64,000 bases of DNA from Gossypium raimondii (taxonomy: Eukaryota; Streptophyta; Magnoliopsida; Malvales; Malvaceae). Below the pieces are notes generated by a model. The model made no database searches and had not been told where the DNA came from. It saw nothing but the letters and a program-made list of their open reading frames with translations. A program made the position numbers and the translations under genes. Shown piece by piece: positions 47,732-59,989 of this stretch. Location of the stretch: the NCBI RefSeq assembly GCF_025698545.1, contig NC_068577.1:4435501-4499500 (forward strand), given 5' to 3'. The stretch's first letter is position 1, and the number at the start of each line of letters is the position of its first letter.

Positions 47732-48793
47732 GTTTGTTAAGTTTACTCTGGATTATACCAATTTTTATTTTATTTATACTTATAATTGTTTGATTCTATT
47801 TTATGATTACTCGAATAATTTTTATTGTAATAATTTAATATTTATAATCACTCAAACATATATTTATATTGTAGTTTAAATACTTAAAAATTCTTATTGT
47901 AACTGCCCATTAACTTGTCCTTGGAATTCTTTTTCAAATCAAAATTTGCTACCCTCTTCCTGTTCCAACCGCATATATATATAGGTAATTCCTTTTCTAT
48001 TTTCTTTTCTTTTTCTTTTATTATATTAATAAATTCTAAATAAACTAAATATTATATATATATAATACAAGCTCAATTCAACAACTTATATTTACTGGTT
48101 TAGATAATATAGTTGATAAGTTTTAACCAAAACATCCACCTGAGAAATTTTTGTCAAAATGTACCTTAAATTTTCACAAAAATAAATCAAATAACGGAGG
48201 ATGAAAATGAATTTAGGTTAGAATAAATTTAAATATAATCAACTCATTATTTAAGTATTGTTGTAGGAATTAGATCGGATCAACTGATTGGACTAAAATT
48301 GATTGGTATATTGATCCAAACAAAAAATTCAGTCATATTTTTTAGCACAATTGAACTGGGGCAGAAATCGATTGTTTTATATTTTTATAATTTTATGACT
48401 TAATAATTTATTTAATTAAAACCAAAAATCGATGTTAAAATCATAGATTTAAGTACTTATGACATCATGTTCTCAAAAACTCAAACCTTTATCAACATAT
48501 AGAATCGAATCGAATAGCGTTTTCACCTCCCAAGTTTCTATACATAAACTATGAACACGGAATTAAACAATACAAAAATGGTATTCTTCTTCCACTGACA
48601 TTTGATATCAGCTTCAGAAAAGGCAAAAGACAAGAATAAAGAGATAAAACAAAAGATTAAATCAATCCTATATCCTTGACTGACATCATTTACCTTAAAA
48701 ACTCTATATTTTAACCAATCCCACCTATATGATTTTTCTGTTTTCCTATACATAAATTAAAGCTTACTTGGAACCAAGTCATTGTATTGTATT
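47732..48793. other. Intergenic DNA and PP2C 3' flank
   Basis: AT-rich sequence with (TA)n near 48054-48062 and no ORF worth calling. The last 200 bp or so are probably 3' UTR of the PP2C gene on the minus strand. Confidence 0.4.
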
Positions 48794-51324
48794 TCACGAA
48801 ATTGTTTGAAGCAGATCCTCATCTCCTCCATCTGCATTGAAGGAATAGATGTCGACCGGGGCCATCGTGCAACCCATGGCGTTCTGCTTGGTTCTTTTAT
48901 TACGGGAGGAGCCTCGGTGTTTGTCTAGATAGATTACAATCACGGTGATATCATCGTGAAAATGGCGCCTTATCCCCTTTTCGATTTTCTTGATGTCACT
49001 GTATCTCATCTCCCTTTTCTTTGCAACTTCTTGAATTGCAGCTCTTACCAATCTCTTGGCAATACCCTGCAAGCATTCAAGCAAACAAATATCAATACCG
49101 AAATGCGTTGCATTTCCATACGTTTCATTAGGTTAATGGAAGAACACGAATACTCACGGCTCTCGGGTTTTTGAAAACGATGTTTACAGCAGCTTCATCA
49201 CTCAACTGCTCCCATAGGCCGTCTGATGCAAAGATGAGGAATTGATCCTGGGGCTTCAGCTTTCTAATAAGGATCGAGGGTTCTGCTGTAATAACCGGCC
49301 TTTTAAGAGGAACGGGGTTTCCGAACTGCTGGAAGATCGGATCTCTATAAAACTCAGGTTTCTTCAGGTAAACATCACCTATAGATCTTGACACCTGAAA
49401 TAAGACAAACAAAAATGGCTCAGACCAGCATGACCACTCACATGCTCAAAGATCATGTATTAATCAATCATCTCCAGTTCTATAATCCAATGTACGATAA
49501 AAGCTAATGCATCTTATTCTCTCGATACTGAACGGATCGAAGTATAAAGCTCAACTTGCCTACTAAAGTAAAGGGGAACAACATCACAAAAAGAGAAGAA
49601 AAACATAAAAACGAGAGATTCCCTGCAGTTACATAAGCCTAGCTTTATGCTTCAGGGGCCTGCATTTGTCCATCTCATGCATACAACGCATACTATATGG
49701 AAAATAGCAGCATGAAACAGTACTGGAAATCAGACCAAAATATTCTTGGAAAAGTCGAAAAACTCAGAATTATAACCATTTTTTAGAATGAACTTTCATT
49801 CTAATGCACAATGTATACATCCATAATTAAATTATACCTCTCCATCAAGCAAAAAGAAACAAATGGGTTGCAAGCAATGCCTACGAAGAGGAAGTTAATT
49901 GGCAACTATTTCTAGAATCAACACATTGATCATTCCTCAAGCAGACTAGTTTTGAACTAAACGATTATAAATCAACTTGTCAATAAAATTGTACCTGGAT
50001 TATGCCCTTAATCCTCCAAACTCCGCGGGTGTAAACCACTATATGTGAGTCATCTGGATGAAGTTCCTCGACCTCCTTTCGAACTTCCTCAACTCCAACA
50101 TTATGATCAGTTGACAACCTCTCTGCCACTACTGTGTTTTCCTTATCCCCCGAAGCTTTCCTGCCAAGAACAGCTCTCGAGTCACCAAGATTTGCCACGT
50201 ATAACACATCATTCGAAATTGCACCAACTAGACAGCATGATCCAACCGAAGCAATTTGAGGCCTCACAGGCAATGATCGCTTCACCAAACGCAAAAACTC
50301 CTCTTCAGTGGCATTGAATGCCTTCTTTATCACATCTGCAGATAATCCCCCTTGTTCTGTAGCAAATTCTACAATGAATAAAGGAAAAAAAATTTAAGGG
50401 TCTCCATCAATCTTTTTTAGAATCCAAGTGCATGCTTATCACTGAAAAGGATGCAAAACAAAGAAAAATAAATGACCTGAAAAATGCCAAAACTTGAACT
50501 ACACTTACTAATTATTCTGAAAAATTCAAGTCCAAACAACCCCAAGTAGATACAAATTTAGACAAATAGTTCATATTCTCTTTTCCCATCAAAACAGACA
50601 TAGTACTACATGACTATGGAGCGGGGCAAGATAGATATTGTCAAATTCATTACTGTTCCATTGTTGGCATGATCTGCCTCGACCCCACTCTGCTTCGCCG
50701 TAAATGTTAAAACTTGAATATCATTACTTTTAATATGCATAATCTATCAATACCTCACCTAATATATACATTTTTACTCGTTTTAAAAGCTAAATATATA
50801 AGAATAAGGCAAATATCAAAATTAAGTGCCCCATAGGTCCCTCTTTTACTGTTAAAAATTAGAAAAAGAAAGTCTATTTGGAGTTATCAGTTCGAAATCT
50901 ATCAAACTAAATACATATTTGATGATTCCATAGACAGCTTATGATTTTCCTGACAAGGTCATATCCATATACATACATGATCACATGTTCATACATACAT
51001 ACATACATACATACAGAAAAAGGAATGTTGCAATAAAGAGGGAAAAAGGGAATTACTGTGGAGAAAAGGGAAGAGATGTTTGTTAACAAAACGGGAAGCT
51101 TCGGGACCGCCATGACCATCGTAGACGCCAACGTAGGTAGCAAAAGGAGAGGCGAAGACTTGGCTTTGATCTTCGAGGCAGTTGTTAGCCTGCACGACGG
51201 CGATGGAGAAATCACCGGAAGCGTGGGGTTTAAGGTCAGCGTGCCACATGAGAGCATCCCCACCAGCTCTAACGCCAAGACAACGTTCGAGCGGCCTGGA
51301 AAGGGACCGTAACATCATCATCAT
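48794..51324 (-). CDS. Protein phosphatase 2C, clade-D-like (four exons, 383 aa)
   Basis: Exons are 51057-51324, 49995-50368, 49158-49394 and 48794-49066. Donors are ACA|GTAATT, CAG|GTACAA and GCC|GTGAGT; acceptors are TGTAG|AAT, TTCAG|GTG and TGCAG|GGT. The protein starts with four methionines and has all PP2C landmarks: LEDQSQ (50-55), VGVYDGHGG with metal-binding Asp/Gly (65-73), [10 protein letters not shown] (131-140), [11 protein letters not shown] (148-158), STDHN (175-179), VSRSIGD (215-221), FASDGLWE with Asp272 (269-276) and HDDITVIVI (330-338). It is therefore a metal-dependent Ser/Thr phosphatase with intact catalytic residues. Length, exon pattern and [13 protein letters not shown] match Arabidopsis clade D (PP2C.D), whose members act on plasma-membrane H+-ATPase and are antagonised by SAUR proteins. 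The clade assignment is from recall. Intron 1 contains a CATA microsatellite. Confidence 0.94.
50989..51014. repeat. (CATA)n microsatellite in PP2C intron 1
   Basis: About six CATA units near the 5' splice site of intron 1 (minus-strand gene). Confidence 0.9.
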
Positions 51325-51837
51325 CGTGTTTAAAAAATAATAATAATCCCTTTATAGGGAATTTGATTAAATGAAAACCTCTTCGATGGTTTCAATGGGG
51401 GGTTTCACTTTGGGGGAAGAGGAAAATGGAAAGATATTAAGAGGGAAAGATAGAGTAGAGAGTGGGGTAAAGTGAATGGAAAAGAAATGCCGCGTAAAGA
51501 GAGGAAGATGATGATGACCAACGACCCCCGATACTTGCTGTAATTACTTCCCACTCTACGCGTTAACTAATACCCTTTTTCTTCTTTTTTGACTTTTAAA
51601 CCCAAATCCTTTTTTTATTTTTTTTTATTGAATGGAGAAGGTTAGGTCTAATTTAATATTTCAATTTTTAAAGAATCGGATCGGTGATTGAATTATTCTC
51701 GATTTAATCGGTTCATTTAGTTTAACTTAGATTTGTTCAGGTGGTTCGATTTGAAGATTTGTTCAAAAGAGAAGAGAGTTTTGGTAAAATATAAGCTTAA
51801 AAAATAAATTTTAATAAAAAAATAAGGTACATTTTTT
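51325..51837 (-). promoter_or_regulatory. Upstream region of the PP2C gene
   Basis: The first 200 bp on the minus strand are purine/pyrimidine-rich leader-like sequence (CT-rich when read with the gene). No unambiguous TATA box stands out. The distal part is AT-rich and leads into a repeat at 51838. Confidence 0.4.
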
Positions 51838-52374
51838 AAATGGGTCCAGTCTCAATATTTTTTTGTTCGGGCCCAATCAGACTTGGCTCGAATTTACCAA
51901 AAAAATTGTTATGCTTTGTCACTATTTTACTGTTATTTCGCTATTATATTGCTATTATTTTATTATTTTTGTTTAGATATTATATAACTATTTTTTTATT
52001 ATTGATTTTGCTACTATTTTAGAAGCATATTCTTGCTAAGTTGCACATATCTTAGTGTTAGTTAAGTATAAATATTTTTTAAAATTTTATTTTTAATATA
52101 AATATTTTTTAAAAATTTATTTTCAATTTATTGGGAAACATTTATTTTAATGTTTTTAGTCTATTTAATGTATTATATTTTTTAGATTTGTTTTTATATA
52201 AAAATAAAAATATAAAAAATTTAATACGAGCAAGTTGGGTTAGGCATAGGTTTTAGCGTTTTTATCCAGGTCAAGCTTAGGTAAAATTTTAGGCCAATTT
52301 TTCGAGTCAGACTCAGGCCTAGGAAATAGGCCTAAAATTTTACCTCAGGCCAGCTGACCCATGGATAGCTCTAG
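51838..52374 (-). mobile_element. TAGAGCTGTCCATGGG-family repeat, copy D
   Basis: Reverse-orientation copy: TTACCAAAAAAATTG, TTGCTACTATTTTAGAAGCA, TTCAATTTATTGGGAAAC match the inverse of copies A and B. It ends CCATGGATAGCTCTAG, i.e. TAGAGCTATCCATGG read inward, the best-preserved terminus of the family. The left end near 51838 is truncated. Confidence 0.65.
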
Positions 52375-53670
52375 TTCAGCCCCTTTGTCCGAATTGATAT
52401 ATCAATCGATTTATTGGTTCAACTAGTTCGATTAGCTGATTTGATTTGATTCAAAAACACTAAGGGTTATTTCAAGTTTAACTTAATTTGTATTTGTGCC
52501 GGTAGTTTGAATTGTTTTGATTTTAAATCATTCAAATTCGACACTTAATTTTTTGAGTCTAATCGTTTTGGGTCTATTTCAAATTATAATTTTATAAAAA
52601 GAAATTGAATTGAATAACATTTAATGTTTTGAGTTCAAATTCAAATCAATGTTATTAAATTGGGTCACAATTAATAGGCGTACTAGAATTTAATTACAAA
52701 TATATATCCATAAGATAAAACCAAAAATAAAGGATTAACATCTGACAAAGGACTGACAATGCATTGTACAGAAAGTTATCCACAAATTTAATTAGACACA
52801 AAACAAGATAAACCTTACTAAATGTATGTATATATGATTAAAATAGAGGGGTAACGTGAATTCCGTAGGTTAACCTAACGATTAAGATACTCATCGTTTC
52901 AAGTGTGATTTGGGATTGAGTCGGGTTAATCACACCCTTAATAGGGATTTACCCTCTTCTAGAAAATGGAGGACTAAAGTTTGAAATCTTATTTAGTATT
53001 CACAGCCATGATTAATTCTCTTTATGATCTCCACCCATACAATAAATGTGAAAGGGGTAGCAGTATAAATAACATGTCTTTATAGGGGGCCGCCATTCAA
53101 GAATATATTACTTCCTCTGAACCTGACAGTGAGGCATGGATAGCAACTTACATAGCACATGTATCAAATTCAACACTAAAATTAAACTCATTTACCAAAT
53201 TGAAATTTAAAAAGAAAAACTCAAATAGAAGTACCGAAAAATATTCATAAACCTTTTCCTTTGTTTTTGCACCCGTCAAAATTCCAAGACTTACATATCT
53301 CTAATTAAGAGCATCATCATTTACAAAATTAAAAATTAATCCTCTACTTTAATTTGTTATAATTTGACCCACGTAAGTTATAACAACCGAAAAGTTAATC
53401 TAATTAAGTAATATTGTTAAACCTTATTATTGGATTGTTTATTTGAAAACCAGTAATTTAACAACTTATATGCAACAAATTAACAAAACTCATTTGTTCA
53501 TGTTCATGTTTTGAATAACACCTGGACTAACTTTCCAATTTCCATAAGCTACAATGACTAAATTTTGACAAATTAAAGTAGAGGGACCAACTTATCAATT
53601 TTCATAAAGTAGGGGATGAAAATCATAATTAGACCATGTATATGTTCTATCGCGTGAGTTGGGGATTGTT
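52375..53670. other. Intergenic DNA between PP2C and RING genes
   Basis: No gene. 52860-52990 holds a SINE-like stretch (GGTTAACCTAACGATTAAGA then TTTGGGATTGAGTCGGG). 53300-53640 is a foldback with opposing TCCTCTACTTTAATTTGT and ACAAATTAAAGTAGAGGGAC. The rest is AT-rich. Confidence 0.4.
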
Positions 53671-56600
53671 TTATAGTATACTTCTACAGTAAGGACAGTC
53701 CCCACACGTTCTGAGCCAAGGATCTAAGCAAGCAAAGTGAAACCTGTGCCCACACGGCAGCTGAGTAAGCACATCTCCTTCTCCGAAGCTTTCAAGGCAT
53801 ATACTGCAATCTCTTGATTCCCTTGATGTCTTTCTTTCAACATTGACGTCTTGGCTGCCGAAAATTTCCAGTGGCAAACGGTCCAGAGCCTCCTGAGTAA
53901 GTCCAGGAGGCTTCTTGTTTGTTTCTCGTAACAATTCGAACCTTTCTGCTTCAGAGGTTAATGGGGAACCCCTAGCTGCCAACCCTGTAGAGAGTTCACT
54001 TATGATCCTAAAATCATCGCCCGTTACATGCTCCCGGTGGTAAGCATTAGGTGGAGCTCTATTGCTTCGCCTGAAGAAAACAACAGGAAGAAACCGTAAT
54101 GAGAAGGAAAAGAAAAGATGTACAAAATGTTTAAATAGCGGTTAATGCAAGACCTAACATATATGTGTCCATTATTGAATGCCACACCAAGTAAAATTCA
54201 GGATCGAGTGGTCCACATGCTTCTCTCAAGCAGTAGATGGTAGTTAGGAAACGAGTAACACCAATTCGCTGTGTACATGAAGTGGTAGCAAAAGTGGTCT
54301 GGCTAGTCATAGTGGCTAATGATGTTACTACTTAGAACCTATGTTACTCAGACTCGGGCATGGGTTTCAGATATGGATATGTATCCAATACAGGTATGAT
54401 TACTTTTTCTAAGTTTTTCCATATATTTAGAAGATCCTTGGAGGTCATATCCTCGTATTTGTGTGTCGGACACGAGTGAAATGAAGAGTCCAAGCAACAT
54501 AGCTTAGAAAAACTAATATTACCATAGAATAGGAAGCACCAGCAATGGGACTGGACCATATTGATAGTTAGCAATGCGAGAACAACAGGCACTAATGGGC
54601 AGAAAGCACCAATAACAGCAGTGGGCCTGGAAATTAAGGTACTACTGGTAGGTAAGGAGTGACGAAAGCAATATCAGCTTGAATGTATTAGCAGAAGTGG
54701 GACAGAAATTTCAAGCATAAAAACATAAATTCAATCTATTCAAGAATATATAAATATATAGAGAGAGAGACTAAATTCAACTTAAACGATGAGACTAAAT
54801 TCAACTTAAACATTTTCAAGGAAAAAAGAAAAAGCCTGCCAAAACATGATGATTATGTTAGGCAATTCCATAGAAGAAAGTTCAAATTCACTAGTGACAA
54901 CCCACCCGACTGACCAGCTGAAAAGTCCATGGTAAGTTAGAAAATAGTTTGGACTGAGTGAAATTAGTCTCAACATTAACTGACTACAACCCCTAACAGC
55001 TCTATCATATGATACGGTATCTCTATTCTTACGGCTAAACCAAGTCAGACTCCTAGTGCCCCTAATACAATACTACATATTTATCATTTGGATTCACTAA
55101 TAATAAGGTAGCACAATGAACTGCAAGGCACTGAATCTTCCTACAGGTTACGATGCAAATTGCTCATATGATAGACACTTCTTTTGATCATATTGCACCC
55201 TCAACAGATCCACAAAATCAAAGTTCAAGAGCAAAATCATTCTGAATTTAGGTAAAACTTTCACAGACACAGAGTTCCACATGATTTGTCTATCCTATCA
55301 TCAAACTTCAGAAATAAGTAATAGAGAAGAGATGTGCTGTGCTGTCTTTAAAAAATGAAATTTGTGACAGACCAAGAATAGTGGATAAATTTGGTCCAAC
55401 TAGAGTAGCAAAACAAATTGAGTGCCACAGGCAAGTTCACCATCAATGATAAAAGTGGCTTCCAATTGGTGTCAAAGATCATGCAGATAAGAAAGAACAT
55501 GATTCAATAGCTATTATAATTTACTTGTTCTTGCAGTTTGACCAGTAATAATGCTGTACATAATACATGGACAAGAAATGCAAATACTAAGAGTTGCAAA
55601 TTTGCAGAGAGCTCTAGGTAACCTGTTTGCAGAAACAGACACGCCTCTTAGTCTTTCAACAAGCCTTGCTCTTGCAAGCAGCACAGCTCCGGGAAGCCTT
55701 TCATTTGCTCTCAAACTTTGCCTGCTTGAACTGCTAACACCATCTGCATTTAATCCATAGCTCGAACTGAGCTCGCCAGTACCTTCATCAAACCCTTCTC
55801 TAGCAAGCCTCTCACTTGATCTCAAACTTTGCCTTCTTGCATTGCTTACACCGACTGCATTTAACCCATTGCTCGATACAAGCTCGCTGGTACCTTCATC
55901 AAACCGCACTGATGAACGCTCCTGAAAAAGTAATATCCAAATATAAGCTATTCAGGCGAGGAGAAATAAATTACATAGACGAGGTAATAATATCAAACTT
56001 ACTTGTTTATTCTTGTATATGTGGCAAAATCTTACTGCAAGTGAGCTTAGGCTTTGCTTGGTACCAAAGACGGAAACATGGAAAATTTGTTCATCAAATG
56101 TTAAGATTCATATCCACCTTATTACTTTGTAACTTAACCATCAGATAAACAATTTTCCAATTCACTCCTTTCCATCCTTCATAACAAGCAGAGCCTTAGG
56201 GTTTAGAAAATTGTCAAGAAAATACCTATTCTTCAGTAATTTCACTGATAAATTTAGCTTAAAACTACTAATTTTCAGAGCAAAGTTCAATATTGGAGCA
56301 TAAAACAGACAACGAATAAAGTACCAATAAATTGGTTGAAAATCCAATTTTTAAATTAAAAATAAATAAATAAAAGTGCGGTTTATTTTCCCTTCCAAAA
56401 ATAATACTTAATCCACCCCCATTTTTCCTTATTTCTCTTTTTTTCTCAGCAATAAAATAAAAACAAATACCTAACAAGAAATAAATAATTTGAAAAAAAA
56501 GGTAAAAGAGAAATTAAGCGTACAGAGAGCGAGGAAGCACGGGAGCTGAAGTGGCGCACGTGGGGAGACCGGCGGAGGGAATCACCCCCGTCCAAATCAT

Positions 56601-56733
56601 GCCTCTGATTATGATGACTGAGATGATTCCGGCGATGGTAATTCCGTTCAATTGAGGACCCAATCCCTAAATCCGGATCGGGTCGACCCACTCTTGACCT
56701 TCGTGTGTAGAATAACTCCGAAGCGCTTGTCAT
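53671..56733 (-). CDS. RING-H2 E3 ubiquitin ligase, RHY1A-like (three exons, 302 aa)
   Basis: Exons are 56524-56733, 55623-55921 and 53671-54070. Donors are TCT|GTACGC and ACAG|GTTACC; acceptors are TTTCAG|GAG and CTTCAG|GCG. The N-terminus (MTSASELFYTRRSRVGRPDPDLG, residues 1-23) is basic and polar. Residues about 74-147 hold two near-identical 37-residue repeats (FDEGT.EL..S.GLNA.GVS...RQSLR). The C-terminus has a complete RING-H2 finger: Cys258, Cys261, Cys276, His278, His281, Cys284, Cys295 and Cys298, with the LPCGHRFHFACLDPWL signature. All eight zinc ligands are present, so E2-dependent ubiquitin transfer is expected. No transmembrane segment is seen, so it is likely soluble. The opening residues recall plant RHY1A; I give no symbol because that rests on memory. 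Intron 2 carries a small MITE. Confidence 0.88.
54339..54502. mobile_element. hAT-type MITE (164 bp) in intron 2 of the RING gene
   Basis: Inverted ends are CTATGTTACTCAGACTC (54339-54355) and GAGTCCAAGCAACATAG (54486-54502). Direct repeats CTTAGAAC (54331-54338) and CTTAGAAA (54503-54510) match at 7 of 8 positions. The ACTCGGGCATGGGT / GTCGGACACGAGTG interior is typical of a repeat that is widespread in dicots. Confidence 0.7.
55682..55903 (-). repeat. 111-bp tandem duplication inside RING-gene exon 2
   Basis: The codon for Phe in FDEGT lies at 55901-55903 in the first copy and at 55790-55792 in the second, 111 bp (37 codons) apart. Both copies stay in frame, with about ten amino-acid differences. 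Confidence 0.88.
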
Positions 56734-57480
56734 CCAACTAAAACCCCCAAATGGTGTTTTGATCTGATCTTACCAATTAAAATTTATTTTTAATTTCTCC
56801 AAAAAAACAATTAAATAAACATGAAAATTGTAATTTGGATTAAGAAATAAAGGAAGAGAAGCTGATGAGCCCTACGAAGAAACGCGGGAGAAATTCCTGC
56901 GAATGAAAATCGATAGCCTTAGCTTCAAAGAAAATGAATGGAAAGGGATGTGTGCTTTTTAACCCTAAATGGTTTAATTCCGGTTTTAGTCCCCCTCATA
57001 TGCTAAATTTTAAAATTTAATCTATATATTTTAATTTTATATAATTTCATCCTTGATTTTAAGGAATAATATTTGACACCCCGCTAATACATTATCATTG
57101 AACAATAACATGATACTTCAGGAAAACCAAAATTAGTGAAAGACTTATCGATAAATATTAACAATTTTATTTAGTGTTTTGATTTTTAAATTTTACATTT
57201 CAATTTTAGATATATTTAAATAAAATTATTAATATTTGTTTATAAGTCATTCATTATTTTTATTTCATTAGCATTGAAATATCGTGGTTGATGAAACTTA
57301 TACATCAACGATATATTAAATATTTGTTTTATTTTTATTAATTTCTATCATTAAAACGATGATGTGAAATCTTTTATTGATAATTTTGTTATGGTCAAGG
57401 TAGCCATAATATATGTTTTTAATACAAATTCTCGATAACAATTAGTAATATTAAGAATGTAAAAAATTAAATCATGTTAA
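56734..57480. other. RING-gene promoter side and AT-rich DNA
   Basis: 56734-56960 is probably the leader and promoter of the minus-strand RING gene (AAGAAACGCGGGAGAAATTC on +). 57000-57480 is AT-rich with TATATATTTTAATTTTATAT-like words and no gene. Confidence 0.4.
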
Positions 57481-57489
57481 ATTAATCGA

Positions 57490-57714
57490 GGTTTAAGGGT
57501 ATAAAAGGTTCTCAAATTTAAAAAAAAAATTAAGTCTATGCTTTTTTCACTCAATTGAGTATTTTAACTTTCAAAAATGTATAAAAAGGCTCTCAAACTT
57601 TTTCAAAAAAAGCAATTAAGGCCCTACTTTTTTTTACGCTCAATTGGGTACTTGAACTTTCAAAATACATAAAAAAATGCCTTCAAACTTTTTCAAAAAA
57701 GCAATTAAGCCCGT

Positions 57715-57750
<36 letters not shown>

Positions 57751-58787
57751 GCACTCAATTGGTTAGGTAATTGAATTATCAAAATGCATAAAAAATAACA
57801 TTTGATCGTTAACTTTAATATTTGACCGTTAAAATTAATTGTCTCTAATTTTTTTCCGTTAAAGTCATCCTTTGTCACAACCACGACATGACATGTGGAA
57901 AAACAATTATAAAAATAAAATCAATAAAAGTTATAAAAATATTAAATTTTAATAAAAATATAAAGTTTATTAAAAATTGTAAAATTTTATAAAAATAATA
58001 AATAATTATAAAATGTATCAAAAAGGCCATTTAACCATCAATTTTAACCGTTGACTGTTAAAGTTAACGACCCCTATTTTTTTTCTAATTAAAGTCATCA
58101 CGTATCACAACACAGTGTAACATGTGGTAAAAATGATAAAAAAATAAAGATCAATTAAAGTTATAGAAAAATTATAAAATGCTTCTTTAAAAATTATAAA
58201 ATGCTTCTTTTGATACGATAATTTTATATCTTTTAATGAATTTTATTTCTTTACATTTTTTATAATTTTCTTACAATTTTATAAATTTTTACCATTTTTG
58301 TAATTGTTTATGATTTTTATAATTTTTTAATAATTTTTAATAATTTTATATTTTTTATTAAAATTTAATAATGTTTATAACTTTTATTGATTTTTATTTT
58401 TTATCATTGTTTTGCCACATGTCACGCCATGTTGTGCCACGGGATGACTTTAATTGAAAAAATTAGAGTCAGTTAACTTTAACGATTTGACTATTAAAGT
58501 TAACGATCAAATGGTCTTTTTTATGTATTTTAACAGTTCAAGTACCCAATTGAGTGTAAAAAAAAGGTTTAATTGCTTTTTTCTGAAAATTTTGAGGGCT
58601 TTTTGAATGTATTTTGAAAGTTCAAATACTCAATTGAATGCAAAAAAAAGGGTTTAATTGCTTTTTTTTTAAGTTTGAGAGCCTTGCATTTTGACAATTC
58701 AAATACCTAATTGAGTGCAAAAAAAAAGAGAGCAGGGGTTAATTAATTTTCTTGAAAAAGCTCGAAGACTTTTTACACCCTTAAGCC
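57490..58787. mobile_element. Large foldback element (1.3 kb) with 9-bp target duplication, Mutator-like
   Basis: The ends are GGTTTAAGGGTATAAAAGG (left) and TTTTTACACCCTTAAGCC (right), inverted. Flanks are ATTAATCGA (57481-57489) and ATTAATCAA (58788-58796), 8 of 9 identical. The arms of about 500-600 bp carry matched blocks in opposite senses, such as TTTTCAAAAAAGCAATTAAG against GGTTTAATTGCTTTTTT, CAATTGGGTACTTGAACTTT against AGTTCAAGTACCCAATTGAG, and GACATGACATGTGG against CCACATGTCACGCC. A 9-bp duplication points to the Mutator superfamily. No transposase is present. Confidence 0.75.
57715..57744. repeat. (CT)n microsatellite
   Basis: Fifteen uninterrupted CT units in the left arm of the foldback. 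The right arm has only a short GAGAG at the equivalent place, so the expansion came after the arms formed. Confidence 0.95.
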
Positions 58788-58796
58788 ATTAATCAA

Positions 58797-59552
58797 CCGA
58801 CTGAGTGATTGAAATTTGATGATTTGGGAAAATATCCGGTGAATATCAATTAGAGAAATTAAATCTGAATTTCAATATATTAGAGGGACTAAACCCAGAA
58901 ATTTACCGTGAAAAAAAAAAGGTATATTTTTATGTGTTAGTTGAAGGAGTAGCATTTAGATGTAACCACGCGTTAAACAAAGTGTTCCATTACATCAACG
59001 ATAGAATTTCTTTTCCTTCAACAAGATTTTTTGCGTTGACTGTTGACCATGGAAAAACGATAAATCAAATTATTAATTGAAAGTGATATATATTCCTTCC
59101 AAGAGAATTTCTTTCCTACTATCGAGAGTTTGATTTTCTCCGTGGCTATCGAGAGTTTTATCTGAGCCTACAGAATGGAATAAATTTAATTATTAGGTTT
59201 ATTTTGATAGATACCTTGAGAAATAAAAAAAATAAAATAGACATAATATATTTCTAAGCTTTGGTGAATATAAATAAGAAAACTAAATGAATTTTGGTTT
59301 AGGTAAATTTTGGATTCAGATTAAATTTAAATTTTGGTTAATTCTTATTCAAGTCAATTAAGTTTAATTGTAATTTTTGAAGGTTTGGTGATTGGGATTT
59401 AGATTATTTCAGGTTATAATCACTTTGAGTTTAAGACATTTTAAGTTATTTATTCGGGTCATGCTTAGTTATTTATTTGAATTGTTTCAGGTTTGGATTA
59501 ATTTGAGTCAATTTCATATTTAGGTTAGATAAGTCAATTTTCAAGATATGAA
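58797..59552. other. AT-rich intergenic DNA
   Basis: No gene seen. 59290-59550 consists of variants of TTTGGGTTAATTTGAGTTAT-like words, a degraded low-complexity repeat. Confidence 0.3.
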
Positions 59553-59989
59553 CTAGAGCTGTCTATGAGCCAGGTCATCTGGTCTGGCCTGAAGGCCCAT
59601 CCGAAAAATGGAAGGATTTTAACAAAAAAATATATGTCCAAAAATGAGCTTGGACAAAAAATAAGGCTCGTTTAGAAAATGGGTCGGACCTCGGGTAAGA
59701 TTTTTTTTTACCCTGGCTTGACCCAGATTTGCAATTAAAAAATTTGTTTTTTTGCTAAACTTTCACTATTATGTTGTTTCAATTTGTTGGGAAACATTTA
59801 TTTTAATATTTTTAGCGTATTATATTTTTAAAATTTTTTATATAAAAAATTAATACGGCCAGACCATGCCCGAGTTTTAGCATTTTTATTTAGGTCGGGC
59901 CTGAGCAAAATTTTAAGCTCATTTTTTGGGCCAATTTGAGCCCAAAAATTTATCAGAACCCGACCTGACTCGATCCATGGACAACTTTA
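59553..59989 (-). mobile_element. TAGAGCTGTCCATGGG-family repeat, copy E
   Basis: Both ends are visible: TAGAGCTGTCTATGAGCC at the left and, read inward from the right, TAAAGTTGTCCATGGATCG. The interior is shortened relative to copies A and D (the segment between ACTTTCACTATTATGTTG and TTTCAATTTGTTGGGAAAC lacks the central part). Flanking 8-mers do not match. Confidence 0.65.
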
